A stretch of DNA of 64,000 nt, taken from assembly GCA_965657085.1 (NCBI GenBank), contig CBFHND010000011.1:38885-102884 (forward strand), in the 5' to 3' direction. A program made the position numbers and the translations under genes. Source of the stretch: CBFHND01 sp965657085. GTDB lineage: Bacteria; Pseudomonadota; Alphaproteobacteria; Rhodobacterales; Rhodobacteraceae. Below, one piece after another: positions 18,868 through 28,969 of the stretch. The notes under the pieces are model-generated. The model had not been told where the DNA came from. It saw only the letters and a list, made by a program, of their open reading frames with translations, and did no database searches. Numbering within the stretch: position 1 is the first letter of the stretch; the number at the start of each line of letters is the position of its first letter.

Positions 18868-19338
18868 ATGAAACCTCTGCTGCTCTTCATGGCCATGACC
18901 ACGGTGCTTGCGGGCTGCCTGCCACTCTCGATCTACTACCGCGAGGGGGCGCAAGTGTCGCTGATGCAGCGCGAAACCCTGGCCTGCGAGGTGCGCGCAC
19001 TGCGCGATGCGCCCGTCGCCAACCAGATCCGCCGTACGCCACCCCGCTTTGTGCCGTCCCGCCGCATCTGCGACGGCGCCGGCAATTGCACCACGCGACC
19101 AGGATACTACGTACCGGGCGAGGTCTATACCGTCGACGTCAACGCGGGCCTGCGCCAACGCATCGAAGCGCAGTGCATGGCCGACAAAGGTTTTGTGCCC
19201 GCAAAAATCCCCGCCTGCCCGCCCGGCGTGGCCAAAGCTGCCGTGCCCGCACGCACTGCGGTCCTGCCCCGATTGTCCGAGAATTCCTGCGTCATTCGCA
19301 ATCAGGACGGCAGCTTCCAGATCGTCACCCGCCAGTAA
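18868..19338 (+). CDS. Hypothetical lipoprotein, cysteine-rich
   Basis: A 156-residue secreted protein with a signal peptide ending in a lipobox, cysteine 17 (VLAGC). The mature part has several cysteines (near residues 48, 68, 73, 104, 118 and 141) that could form disulfides in the periplasm, a TTRPGYYVPGEVYTVDVN stretch and a basic, proline-rich middle. I do not recognise a family. It diverges from trkA and precedes the SnoaL gene by nine bases, so the two form an operon sitting between the Trk and Ntr blocks. Confidence 0.65.
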   Translation: MKPLLLFMAMTTVLAGCLPLSIYYREGAQVSLMQRETLACEVRALRDAPVANQIRRTPPRFVPSRRICDGAGNCTTRPGYYVPGEVYTVDVNAGLRQRIEAQCMADKGFVPAKIPACPPGVAKAAVPARTAVLPRLSENSCVIRNQDGSFQIVTRQ

Positions 19339-19347
19339 AGCAAAGCC

Positions 19348-20355
19348 ATGACAGACCTCTCCCACGCCAAGGCCGTGGTGCGCCGCCACTATGCCGCGCT
19401 TGCCGCCGCCACGCCCGACACCGTAAAGGACGCGCTGGCCGCCACCATGGCCCCGGGCGCCCTGTGGCGCGGCATGCACCCCTTTCACGAACAGACCGGA
19501 CCGGGGGCTGTGGCGCAAACCTTCTGGCAACCCCTGCTGCGTGCGCTCAGCAAAGTGCAAAGGCGCGAGGACATCTTCTTTGCGGGGCAAAACAGTGTGG
19601 GCGATGGTCTCTGGACCGCATCCATGGGCCACCTGATGGGCCTGCACGACGCGCCCTTTCTGGGCATCCCGCCCACGGGCAAGATGGCGATGCTGCGCTA
19701 CGCCGAGTTCAACCGTGTGGAAGGGGACCAAATCACCGAAACGGCCCTCTTCGTGGATCTTTTGCACTTTATGGCGCAGGCGGGCGTACACCCCCTGCCC
19801 CCGCAGACCGGCGCACAGATGATCCAGCCCGGACCAATGACCCACGATGGCCTGCTGATGGACGATCAGAACCCAAAAGAGGGCGCAAAAACCCTCGCCC
19901 TTATCAATTCGATGATCGGCGCCATTGACCACGCCAACGCCGCTGCCAAACCCCTGACCCCTCGGGAAGAACTGGCCCAGGACTGGCACGATGACATGAT
20001 CTGGTGGGGCCCCACCGGCATCGGCGCGACGTACACCATCGACCGCTATATCGCCCAGCACCAGCGCCCCTTTCGCACCCAGACAGCAGACCGCGAATTC
20101 TATGGCCACATCTGCCGCATGGCCGAAGGCTCCTATGGCGGGTTCTTTGGCTGGCCGAACCTCTCCATCGTGCCCACCGGCAACTATATGGGCCTGCCCG
20201 CCACCCACAAACGCGCACCGATGCGCGTCGTGGACATCTACCGCCGCGACGGCGACAAGCTGGCGGAAAACTGGATCTTCATCGACATCCTGCATTTCCT
20301 CAATGAACAGGGCCTCGACGTGCTGGCGCGCCTTGACGAACTGGCGGTCAAGTAA
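19348..20355 (+). CDS. Tandem SnoaL-like (NTF2-fold) protein
   Basis: A 335-residue protein apparently built of two SnoaL/ester-cyclase-like halves, about 1-155 and 180-330. Both halves contain a substrate-pocket region with GIPPTGK or GLPATHK, followed by a strand with an acidic residue, then LLHFMAQ or ILHFLNE at the end. The fold is used by polyketide cyclases, limonene-epoxide hydrolase and many lyases. No metal or classical catalytic motif identifies the reaction, and the function is unknown. It follows the lipoprotein gene in the same direction and converges on ntrX. Confidence 0.7.
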   Translation: MTDLSHAKAVVRRHYAALAAATPDTVKDALAATMAPGALWRGMHPFHEQTGPGAVAQTFWQPLLRALSKVQRREDIFFAGQNSVGDGLWTASMGHLMGLHDAPFLGIPPTGKMAMLRYAEFNRVEGDQITETALFVDLLHFMAQAGVHPLPPQTGAQMIQPGPMTHDGLLMDDQNPKEGAKTLALINSMIGAIDHANAAAKPLTPREELAQDWHDDMIWWGPTGIGATYTIDRYIAQHQRPFRTQTADREFYGHICRMAEGSYGGFFGWPNLSIVPTGNYMGLPATHKRAPMRVVDIYRRDGDKLAENWIFIDILHFLNEQGLDVLARLDELAVK

Positions 20356-20363
20356 CCTTCTTT

Positions 20364-20415
20364 CTTTGGGTCAAAATACTTCGGGGGAGTCCGAAGGACG
20401 GGGGCAGAGCCCCCT
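20364..20415. repeat. Folded intergenic element between convergent genes
   Basis: After the SnoaL stop the sequence runs TTTGGGTCAAAATACTTCGG followed by two small perfect hairpins: GTCC-GAA-GGAC (20389-20399) and GGGGGC-AGA-GCCCCC (20400-20414). Similar intergenic strings occur repeatedly in rhodobacterial genomes as far as I remember, so this may be one copy of a dispersed repeat. It also could end transcription. Only one copy is seen in this window. Confidence 0.4.
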
Positions 20416-20446
20416 GAAAATCGCGTGAGCTGAGCGGCAGAGCCGA

Positions 20447-21862
20447 TCAGCTCGCCTGTGCCTCATCCTCGTCCACATGCGCCACCCGCGCCCCGGACTT
20501 GGCCGAGGTCACAACCCCCAGCGACTTCAGCTTGCGGTGCAGCGCGCTGCGCTCCATGCCAACGAAATTCGCCGTGCGGCTGATGTTGCCGCCAAAGCGG
20601 TTGATCTGGGTCAGCAGGTATTCGCGCTCGAAGGCCTCGCGCGCTTCGCGCAAGGGCAGCGTCGCCAGTGCTCCCGACAGCACCACACGCCCCTCCTCGT
20701 CGCCGCCTGTCTCCTCGCTGCCGGGCAGTTCGCGCGCCTCGATGGCCCCGTTGCCTTCGCCCAGGATCAGCACCCGCTCGATCAGGTTCTTCAATTGCCG
20801 CACGTTCCCCGGCCAAACCATCGTTTGCAACAAGGCCACGGCCTCGTCGCTCAGCTGGCGCAGCGGCAGGCCCTGGGCCGCGTTGAAATCGGTGATGAAG
20901 TGTTCGGCCAGCACCGGGATGTCCTCGCGCCGGTCCTCAAGGCTGGGCACCGGGATCGGCACCACGTTCAGCCGGTGATAAAGTTCCTGACGAAAGGTTT
21001 CCGCCGCAATCTCGGCCTGCAGATCGCGGTTGGTTGATGAAATCACCCGCAAATCCACCCGCACCTTGTCGTTGCCACCGACCCGCGTGAATTGCTGATC
21101 GACCAGCACCCGCAGGATCTTGGACTGGGTGCCCAGCGGCATGTCCGCCACTTCGTCAAAGTACACCACACCGCCATGCGCCTGCTCCAACAGGCCCGGT
21201 TCCACCCCGCGCTCCGCACTTTCGCGGCCAAAGAGCACCTCTTCCATCCGGTCCGGCTCAACCCCCGCACAGTTCACCGTGACAAAGGGGGCCGACGCGC
21301 GGTTGGAATTGGCGTGGATATAGCGCGCGGCCACTTCCTTGCCGCAGCCCGCAGGACCCGTCAGCATCACCCGGCCATTGGATTTGGTCACCTTGTCCAG
21401 TTGCGAAATCAGCCCGCGGAACGCCGCACTTGCGCCGATCATCTGCGCTGGTCCCGCATCCTGACGGCGCAGGCTCTGGTTCTCGCGGCGCAGGCGGCTG
21501 GTTTCCATGGCGCGGCGGATCACCACCAGCAACTGGTCGATGTTGAAGGGTTTCTCGATAAAGTCGTAGGCCCCCTGCTTGATCGCGGCCACGGCGATTT
21601 CAATGTTGCCATGGCCCGAGATGATGACAACCGGCACATCCGGGTTGTCGCGCTTGACCGCCTTGAGGATATCGATACCGTCCATGCGGCTGTCCTTGAG
21701 CCAGATGTCGAGGATCATCAGCGCGGGTGCTTCGGCGTTGATCGCCCCCATCGCGTCATCCGAATTGCCCGCAAGCCGGGTCGAAAACCCTTCGTCCTGC
21801 AAGATATCCGAAATCAACTCCCGGATATCGCGCTCGTCGTCCACGATCAGAATGTCACCCAT
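20447..21862 (-). CDS. ntrX: Response regulator NtrX
   Basis: A 471-residue response regulator of the NtrYX system. The receiver domain has the phospho-acceptor aspartate in LMILDIWLKDSRMDG. The AAA+ domain has Walker A GPAGCGKE and Walker B VVYFDEVADMP, and a Fis-type helix-turn-helix ends the protein. The loop that normally reads GAFTGA is degenerate (FGRESAERGV), so it is unlikely to activate sigma-54 polymerase. ATG at 21862 is preferred over an upstream GTG because GGGAG precedes it and the family begins here. It lies at the end of the dusB-ntrB-ntrC-ntrY-ntrX run. Confidence 0.95.
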   Translation of the reverse strand: MGDILIVDDERDIRELISDILQDEGFSTRLAGNSDDAMGAINAEAPALMILDIWLKDSRMDGIDILKAVKRDNPDVPVVIISGHGNIEIAVAAIKQGAYDFIEKPFNIDQLLVVIRRAMETSRLRRENQSLRRQDAGPAQMIGASAAFRGLISQLDKVTKSNGRVMLTGPAGCGKEVAARYIHANSNRASAPFVTVNCAGVEPDRMEEVLFGRESAERGVEPGLLEQAHGGVVYFDEVADMPLGTQSKILRVLVDQQFTRVGGNDKVRVDLRVISSTNRDLQAEIAAETFRQELYHRLNVVPIPVPSLEDRREDIPVLAEHFITDFNAAQGLPLRQLSDEAVALLQTMVWPGNVRQLKNLIERVLILGEGNGAIEARELPGSEETGGDEEGRVVLSGALATLPLREAREAFEREYLLTQINRFGGNISRTANFVGMERSALHRKLKSLGVVTSAKSGARVAHVDEDEAQAS

Positions 21863-21873
21863 ACCGCACTCCC

Positions 21874-24153
21874 TCACTCTTTGTCCTGCGCGGCCAGTGG
21901 CAGTGTGATCACCGCCATGGCCCCTGCATGTGTTTGCCCCGCGAACAGCGGCGCGTCCTCAAGCGACAACGTGCCGCCGTGTTCTTCGATGATCTTCTTG
22001 ACGATGGGCAGGCCCAGCCCCGTGCCTTCGCTGCGCGTGGTCACGTATGGCTCAAACAGGCGTGCGCGGTCTTCGGGCAGGCCGATCCCATTGTCGGCGA
22101 TGTGGATGATCGCCTGTGGCCCGCTGGCATCCAGATCCACGCGCACCGTTGGCACATGGCCGTCGGGTGTGCCTTTTTCCTTCAGGCTTTCAATGGCTTC
22201 GCCTGCGTTCTTGATCAGGTTCGTCAGCGCCTGGCTGATCATCGTGGCGTCCAGTTCGGCCGGCACCTCGCCCTCGGGCAGCGTCGCCTCGATCCGCACA
22301 TCCGGCTGGCCCGCCTTTTGCAAGGTCACAGCGTCGCGCATGATCTGCGCCAGATCGTGATCCTTGCGGTCCGGCTCCGGCATCCGCGCAAACTTGGAAA
22401 ACTCGTCCACGATGCGGCGCAGGTCACCCGTCTGCCGCACGATCACATCGGTCATCTGCTCAAGGCTTTCGCTGTCCGCACCCACCTTGGGGCTGAACTT
22501 GCGCTTGATGCGCTCGGCGCTCAGTTGGATGGGGGTCAGCGGGTTCTTGATCTCATGCGCGATGCGCCGCGCCACGTCGCCCCAGGCCGCCATCCGCTGC
22601 GCACTGACCAGATCGGTCACATCGTCAAAGGCCACCACGTAGCCTTCCAGATGCCCATCTTCGTTGCGCCGGGTGGCCATGCGCACCAGCAGGTTTTCAA
22701 GCCGCCCGCCCCGGCTGACCTTGACCTCGCCTTGCGCCACTTCTGTTGGGCTGGCGCGCAGCAGCGCGAAAAGCGCGCCGAACTCCGGCACCGCCACCGA
22801 CAGGGCCACCGATTGCTGGTCTTCCTTCCAATCCAGCAGACGCTCGGCCGAGCGGTTCACAAAAGCCACACGCCCCTCGGGGTCCAGCCCCACAACGCCC
22901 GAGGTCACCGAACTCAGCACTGAATCGAACAGGCGGCGGCGCCGTTCGATCTGGCGGGTGTTGTCCAGAAGCGTCTCGCGCTGACCCTTTAGCTGTTTGG
23001 TCATCTGGTTGAAGTAGCGCCCCAGCATGGCGATCTCGTCGTCGCCCTCTTCCTCGCGCACCTGCACGTCCAGATCACCGGCACCTACACGTTGGGCCGC
23101 CCCCGTCAGACGCCCCACTGGCCCGGATAGACGTTCGGCAAACCACAGCCCCAGCCAGATCGCCGCAAGGATCAGGATCACCGCAAAGCCAAGGTACAAA
23201 AGACCAAATTCAAACAGCACCCGCCCGCGTTCGCTTTCCAACTGTTGATAAAGCCGCACGGTTTCCTGCGTTTCATCCAGCAGCGACAGGATTTCGCCGT
23301 CCACATCGCGGCTGACGTACAAAAGCCTGTCCACGGAACTCGCCAGCGGCACCAAGGCGCGGAATTCGTTATTGGACCAATCCTCGATGATCTGAAGACC
23401 CTCGGTGCGCGCGGCCTCGATCTGTTCGGGCGAAGGTTGTTCGAAATCAAAAAGATACGACCGGTTGCCCCGCGCGCGGATCGCACCGGTGCCATCGATC
23501 AGATAGGCCTCGCGCAGGCCGCGTTGCACCTGTCGCTGTCCGTCGCCCAGGATTTCGCTGTCGCCCTCCACCGTGGTCGAGCGCCGCACCCGGTCGACAA
23601 AAGCCGCAAGCGCCCGCGCATCTTCGGCAAGGTCCTCGCGCTGTTCGCTTTCATAGGCAACGGCGGCGGCCAAAGATGTGCCGACCACCCGGCTCACCCG
23701 TTCGGAAAACCAACCCTCAAGCCCGATGTTCACCGTCAGCCCCGCGAACACCGCAACCGTAACAGTGGGGATCAGCGCCAGAAGGGCAAAGGCCCCGGTC
23801 AGCCGCAGGTGCAGCCGCGAACCTGCGGATTTCGCCCGCCGCGCCGCGATCAGCCGCGCCACCTGGCTCAGAACAAGTGCTGCCACCACCAGAATATACA
23901 CAAGGTCAGTGAGCAGGATAAGCCGCAGCGACAGCGCGCTTTGGCCCTGATCAAGCGGTCCCAGAATGAGGAAAGTCGCCAGCGCCAGCACCGGCCCCAG
24001 AATGACCAGGCCCAGCGTTGCGGCATTGCGCACACGTTTCTGGCGGCGCAAACGCCCCAAGTTCAGCCCGCGGGTCAGCCGACTGGAAGCCTGTGTCCGG
24101 GTTGCCACGTGCAAACCACCTGTCAATGCGGTGCCAATGACACCAACCGCCAT
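21874..24153 (-). CDS. ntrY: Sensor histidine kinase NtrY
   Basis: A membrane kinase of about 759 residues. It has two or three N-terminal membrane helices, a periplasmic sensor loop, another helix near residue 310, a HAMP domain (RLSGPVGRLTGAAQRVGAGD), a PAS domain, the H-box IAHEIKNPLTPIQLSAERIK and a C-terminal ATPase with DNGIGLPEDRARLFEPYVT and GTGLGLPIV. It senses nitrogen or redox state and phosphorylates NtrX. The open frame begins at a GTG at 24192; I chose ATG 24153 because AGGA lies nine bases upstream. It is eleven bases ahead of ntrX and downstream of ntrC. Confidence 0.95.
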   Translation of the reverse strand: MAVGVIGTALTGGLHVATRTQASSRLTRGLNLGRLRRQKRVRNAATLGLVILGPVLALATFLILGPLDQGQSALSLRLILLTDLVYILVVAALVLSQVARLIAARRAKSAGSRLHLRLTGAFALLALIPTVTVAVFAGLTVNIGLEGWFSERVSRVVGTSLAAAVAYESEQREDLAEDARALAAFVDRVRRSTTVEGDSEILGDGQRQVQRGLREAYLIDGTGAIRARGNRSYLFDFEQPSPEQIEAARTEGLQIIEDWSNNEFRALVPLASSVDRLLYVSRDVDGEILSLLDETQETVRLYQQLESERGRVLFEFGLLYLGFAVILILAAIWLGLWFAERLSGPVGRLTGAAQRVGAGDLDVQVREEEGDDEIAMLGRYFNQMTKQLKGQRETLLDNTRQIERRRRLFDSVLSSVTSGVVGLDPEGRVAFVNRSAERLLDWKEDQQSVALSVAVPEFGALFALLRASPTEVAQGEVKVSRGGRLENLLVRMATRRNEDGHLEGYVVAFDDVTDLVSAQRMAAWGDVARRIAHEIKNPLTPIQLSAERIKRKFSPKVGADSESLEQMTDVIVRQTGDLRRIVDEFSKFARMPEPDRKDHDLAQIMRDAVTLQKAGQPDVRIEATLPEGEVPAELDATMISQALTNLIKNAGEAIESLKEKGTPDGHVPTVRVDLDASGPQAIIHIADNGIGLPEDRARLFEPYVTTRSEGTGLGLPIVKKIIEEHGGTLSLEDAPLFAGQTHAGAMAVITLPLAAQDKE

Positions 24154-24208
24154 ATTTCGTGGTCCTGACCGGAGGTGCGCCCCGATGGCCACAATTACTG
24201 TGGCTCTT

Positions 24209-25573
24209 TTACATCAACTTGCGGCGGCGTGTCACCTGTATTCCCAACTCCGTGATCTTCTTACGCAGAGTATTTCGGTTGATCCCCAGAAGATCGGCAC
24301 ATTTGGCCTGATTTCCTGCGGTCGCGACGAGTGCGATCTCGATCAGGGGCAATTCGACCTCGCGCAGGATGCGCCCATAAAGCCCCGGCGGCGGCAACAT
24401 GTCGCCGTGCAGGTCAAAATAGCGCTGCAAATGCCGCCCCACGGCTGCCCCCAGCTTTTCGGTGTCCCCCACGGCCTGCAAGGGCGCGAGGTCCGGCTGG
24501 TTGCCCAACACCTGAGTGACCTCGACGCCCGCAATTTCGGCCACACGGCTGGTCAGCCCCAGCCGGCGCACCGCGTTTTCCAGTTGGCGCACGTTGCCGG
24601 GCCAGCTGTAGGTTCGGAAAATCTCGGCGGCCTCTTCGGACAAGATCCGGCGCGCCGCACCGGACTTTTCCAGGCGCGCGAGGAAATGATCGGCCAGAAG
24701 GGCGATGTCATCGACCCGCTCGCGCAGCGCGGGCACGTGCAGGGTCGCGCCGCTCAGCCGGTAATAGAGATCCTTGCGCACCGTGCCTGCATCCATGGCC
24801 TGGGCAAGGTCGGCCTGGCTGGTGGCCAGAAACCGCGGCACATATTCACCGGGCGTGTCCATCATGCGCACGATCCGGGCCTGAAGCTCTTCGGGGATGT
24901 CGCCAATCTCATCGATCAAAAGCGTGCCGCCCTTGACCCGCGCCAGCACCCGCGCAGGGCCTTCGAGGTCTTGCAGGTCAGCTGCCGTGACGGTGACAAA
25001 GGGCAATGTGCGCCGGTCGGAAAAGTCGTGAATGGCCTTTCCGATCAAGGATTTGCCCGTTCCGCTTTCGCCCCAGATCAACACCGGCAGATCGGTGTTC
25101 ATCACCCGCGCCACCACCCGGTAGAGCGATTGCATGACCGGTGTGCGCCCCACCAACGGCAGATCATCGGGGCGCTCGTCGTCGTCGGACTGGGTCCGGG
25201 GCCGCGTCTGTTTGAGGTCGAGCGCGCGCGCAGTGCGTTTCATCAGGTCGGGCAAATCAAAAGGCTTGGGCAGGTAATCATAGGCCTCGGCCTCGGCCGC
25301 CTGAATCGCCGTCATGATCGTGTTCTGCGCCGAGATTACGATCACCGGCAGGCCGGGACGGTCCTCGGCGATCTTGGGCAGCATTTCCAACCCGTTGCCA
25401 TCGGGCATCGCCACGTCCGAGATCACCACATCGCCCTTGCCCTCACCAACCCAGCGCATGAGCGTGGTCAGCGACGAGGTGGCGTGCACCTTGCAGCCTG
25501 CCCGCGTCAGCGCCTGAGTCAGAACCGTGCGTATCGTGCGGTCGTCATCGGCAACCAGAACCGTTCCATCCAT
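24209..25573 (-). CDS. ntrC: Nitrogen regulator NtrC, GAFTGA-less type
   Basis: A 454-residue response regulator for nitrogen limitation. The receiver has the aspartate in VVISDVAMPDGNG, the AAA+ domain has Walker A GESGTGKS and the box LLIDEIGDIP, and the C-terminus has a Fis-type DNA-binding domain. Between Walker A and Walker B about 25 residues, including GAFTGA, are missing. The same gap is known in Rhodobacter capsulatus NtrC, which activates sigma-70 rather than sigma-54 polymerase, so the same mode is expected here. It lies between ntrB and ntrY with a three-base gap from ntrB. Confidence 0.95.
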   Translation of the reverse strand: MDGTVLVADDDRTIRTVLTQALTRAGCKVHATSSLTTLMRWVGEGKGDVVISDVAMPDGNGLEMLPKIAEDRPGLPVIVISAQNTIMTAIQAAEAEAYDYLPKPFDLPDLMKRTARALDLKQTRPRTQSDDDERPDDLPLVGRTPVMQSLYRVVARVMNTDLPVLIWGESGTGKSLIGKAIHDFSDRRTLPFVTVTAADLQDLEGPARVLARVKGGTLLIDEIGDIPEELQARIVRMMDTPGEYVPRFLATSQADLAQAMDAGTVRKDLYYRLSGATLHVPALRERVDDIALLADHFLARLEKSGAARRILSEEAAEIFRTYSWPGNVRQLENAVRRLGLTSRVAEIAGVEVTQVLGNQPDLAPLQAVGDTEKLGAAVGRHLQRYFDLHGDMLPPPGLYGRILREVELPLIEIALVATAGNQAKCADLLGINRNTLRKKITELGIQVTRRRKLM

Positions 25574-25576
25574 GGG

Positions 25577-26664
25577 CTAGTGCTCCTTTTTATCCAGCTG
25601 GGCCAGCGCTGCCTTGGGCGCACGGGGCAGCGACATGCGAAAAACGGTGCGTCCGGGCACCGACGTCACGGAAATCCATCCGCCGTGATCGGAAATGATC
25701 TTGCTCACCAGCGCGAGGCCCAGCCCCGTGCCGTTTTCCTTGCCCGACACGAACGGATCAAAGATATCGCCCTTGATCCCCTCGGGCAGTCCGGGGCCAT
25801 CGTCGATCACCTCGATCTGAAGGGGCAGCGACCGGCCTGTGCCATCGGCGCGACGCAGGCTGAAGGAATGTTCGAAATAGCTGTGCAGGCGAATCGTGCC
25901 GCCTGCATTGCCCGCCGCCTCGGAAGCGTTCTTGAGCAGGTTCAGGATCACCTGCAACAACTGGTCAGGATCACCAAGTGCCAGGGGCAAGGATGGGTCA
26001 TAGTCTTCCTCGACCGTCATCTGCGCACCAAACCCCAGCAAGGCCGAGCGCCGCGCACGGTCCAGAACGTCGTGAATGTTCACCGGCTTGAGGTCAGGCG
26101 GCGACAGGTTTCCGAACTGTTCGACCTGCTCCAACAGCTTTACGATGCGGCGGCTTTCCTCGACGATAAGGTCTGTCAGTTCAAGGTCTTCCGGCGCGAG
26201 GTTCATGCTGATCAGCTGGGCGGCACCGATGATGCCCGCCAGCGGGTTCTTGATCTCGTGCGCCAGCATCTCGGCCATGCCAATGGCGGATTTGGCCGCG
26301 GATTTGACCGATTCATTCTGGGTCATGCGCCCGGCCAGTTCGCGCGGCGAGATGATCATGATCATGTGATCCGCCGCCCCTTGCAGCGGCGCGATCTGCA
26401 GCGCGCATTGCAGCGGTGCGCGTTGTCCGCCGCCCACATCGACGTCATTCACGAAAAGGGGGGTGCCGTTCGCGCGGGCCCGGCCCAAGGCGTGTTCCAG
26501 CGGCGCATCGACGTTGATCAGATCCCACACCGGCTGGCCCAGCACGGATTTGGCCGACGCGTTCAGAAACCCTTCTCCGGCGGAATTGACCTCGACCAGA
26601 CGGTCATCCGGTCCGATCACCACCGCAGGCACGGGCAAGGAGGCCCAGATATCGGCGTCAGGGA

Positions 26665-26668
<4 letters not shown>
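25577..26668 (-). CDS. ntrB: Nitrogen sensor kinase NtrB
   Basis: A 363-residue soluble histidine kinase/phosphatase acting on NtrC and controlled by PII proteins. It has an N-terminal PAS domain (about 1-110), an H-box MLAHEIKNPLAGIIGAAQLI near residue 135, the N-box LLKNASEAAG, and G boxes DDGPGLPEGI and GTGLGLALV. It overlaps the end of dusB by four bases and precedes ntrC by three, so it is translated as part of the dusB-ntrBC operon. Confidence 0.96.
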
Positions 26669-27651
<983 letters not shown>

Positions 27652-27831
27652 TTGCCTAATCCTTGTGCAGTGCCTTGGGCGTAGCGGCTTTGCCCTTCTT
27701 TCTCAATGGTTATCGACCTCATGCGCATGCACCTCAGCGTGATATGCCTAAAAATTAGGCGCTCGATCCGGGTTTGCCACACAGGGTCGAAGCGCATACA
27801 CAGTTGGCATGTTTTGCCTGTGTTTCATGCC
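27652..27831. promoter_or_regulatory. Divergent promoter region dusB / ispD
   Basis: The 180 bases between the two divergent starts contain a perfect inverted repeat GCCTAA-AAA-TTAGGC at 27746-27760 and an AT-richer centre. In relatives the nifR3-ntrBC promoter lies here and is NtrC controlled. I cannot identify the NtrC or RNA polymerase sites with certainty. Confidence 0.35.
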
Positions 27832-28509
27832 ATGACTGTTGCCGCCGTGATCGTTGCCGCGGGGCGCGGCCTGCGCGCCGGTGCCCCCGGCCCCAAGCAA
27901 TGGGAGCCGCTGGCAGGCGCACAGGTCATTGACCATACCATGCGCGCCTTTCAGACACATCCTGCCATCGGCCGTATCGTGCTGGTGCTGCATGCCGACG
28001 ACATGGCCAAGGGCCAGCGGTTCGCGGAAGACACCGTGCGGCTGACCTCCGGCGGCGCGGACCGCGCCGCTTCGGTACGTGCGGGGCTGGCCGACCTGTC
28101 GGACACCGACGCCACCCGCGTTCTGATCCACGATGTGGCGCGCCCCTGCATCTCTGCCGCGCTGATCACCGCCATTATTGCAGCACTCGACACTGATCCC
28201 GGCGCAGCCCCCGCCCTGCCCGTGACCGACGCGCTTTGGACCGGGGCCGACGGTTATGTCACCGGCACACAGGACCGGGCGGGCCTTTACCGCGCCCAGA
28301 CGCCGCAGGGCTTCGATCTGCGCGCCATCGCCGAGGCGCATATAGCCCATCCGGGCGGTGCCGCCGACGACGTGGAGGTGGCCCGCGCCGCAGGGCTTGA
28401 CGTGGCGATCGTGCCGGGCGACGAGGACAACCTGAAAATCACCCTGCCCGATGATTTTGCGCGGGCCGAACGCATATTGAGAGGCCGCGATGGACATCAG
28501 ACTGGGTAA
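27832..28509 (+). CDS. ispD: 2-C-methyl-D-erythritol 4-phosphate cytidylyltransferase
   Basis: A 225-residue enzyme of the MEP isoprenoid pathway that makes CDP-methylerythritol. The nucleotide-binding start VAAGRGLRAG is at residues 8-17, with HDVARPCIS and the TPQGF motif further on. The open frame runs to 27706, but ATG at 27832 matches the conserved N-terminus. Its last 20 bases overlap the start of ispF in another frame, a compact pairing in place of the fused IspDF protein found in many alphaproteobacteria. Confidence 0.95.
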   Translation: MTVAAVIVAAGRGLRAGAPGPKQWEPLAGAQVIDHTMRAFQTHPAIGRIVLVLHADDMAKGQRFAEDTVRLTSGGADRAASVRAGLADLSDTDATRVLIHDVARPCISAALITAIIAALDTDPGAAPALPVTDALWTGADGYVTGTQDRAGLYRAQTPQGFDLRAIAEAHIAHPGGAADDVEVARAAGLDVAIVPGDEDNLKITLPDDFARAERILRGRDGHQTG

Positions 28510-28969
28510 CGGGTTCGACGTACACGCCTTCGGCCCCGGCGAACATGTTACCCTGTGCGGCGTGAATATCCCGCATGATCAGGGGCTTGTGGGCCATTCC
28601 GATGCAGATGTGGCGATGCACACGGTGACCGATGCAATCTATGGCGCGCTGGCAATGGGTGACATCGGCCAGCATTTCCCGCCCTCGGACCCGCAATGGA
28701 AAGGGGCCGCCAGCGACATCTTCCTGCGGCACGCCGTCGGGCTGGCCGCGACGCATGGGTTCACCATCGCCAATGTCGATTGCACCATCATCTGCGAATT
28801 TCCAAAGATCAGCCCCCACAGCGTGCAAATGCGCAATGTGATGGCCGACATCATGGGGCTGGACGCTGCCCGCGTCTCGGTCAAGGCCACAACCTCCGAA
28901 CGGCTGGGTTTTACCGGACGCGGCGAAGGCATCGCCTGCATCGCCACCTGCGCGCTGGTGGCGGCGTGA
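28490..28969 (+). CDS. ispF: 2-C-methyl-D-erythritol 2,4-cyclodiphosphate synthase
   Basis: A 159-residue trimeric enzyme that closes CDP-methylerythritol phosphate to the cyclodiphosphate, two steps after IspD. The metal ligands lie in GFDVHAF near residue 8 and the active-site loop has GHSDADVAMH. A further motif, ATTSERLGFTGRGEGIA, closes the protein. It overlaps ispD by 20 bases and pgpA by four, so this stretch is one tightly coupled operon. Confidence 0.96.
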   Translation: MDIRLGNGFDVHAFGPGEHVTLCGVNIPHDQGLVGHSDADVAMHTVTDAIYGALAMGDIGQHFPPSDPQWKGAASDIFLRHAVGLAATHGFTIANVDCTIICEFPKISPHSVQMRNVMADIMGLDAARVSVKATTSERLGFTGRGEGIACIATCALVAA

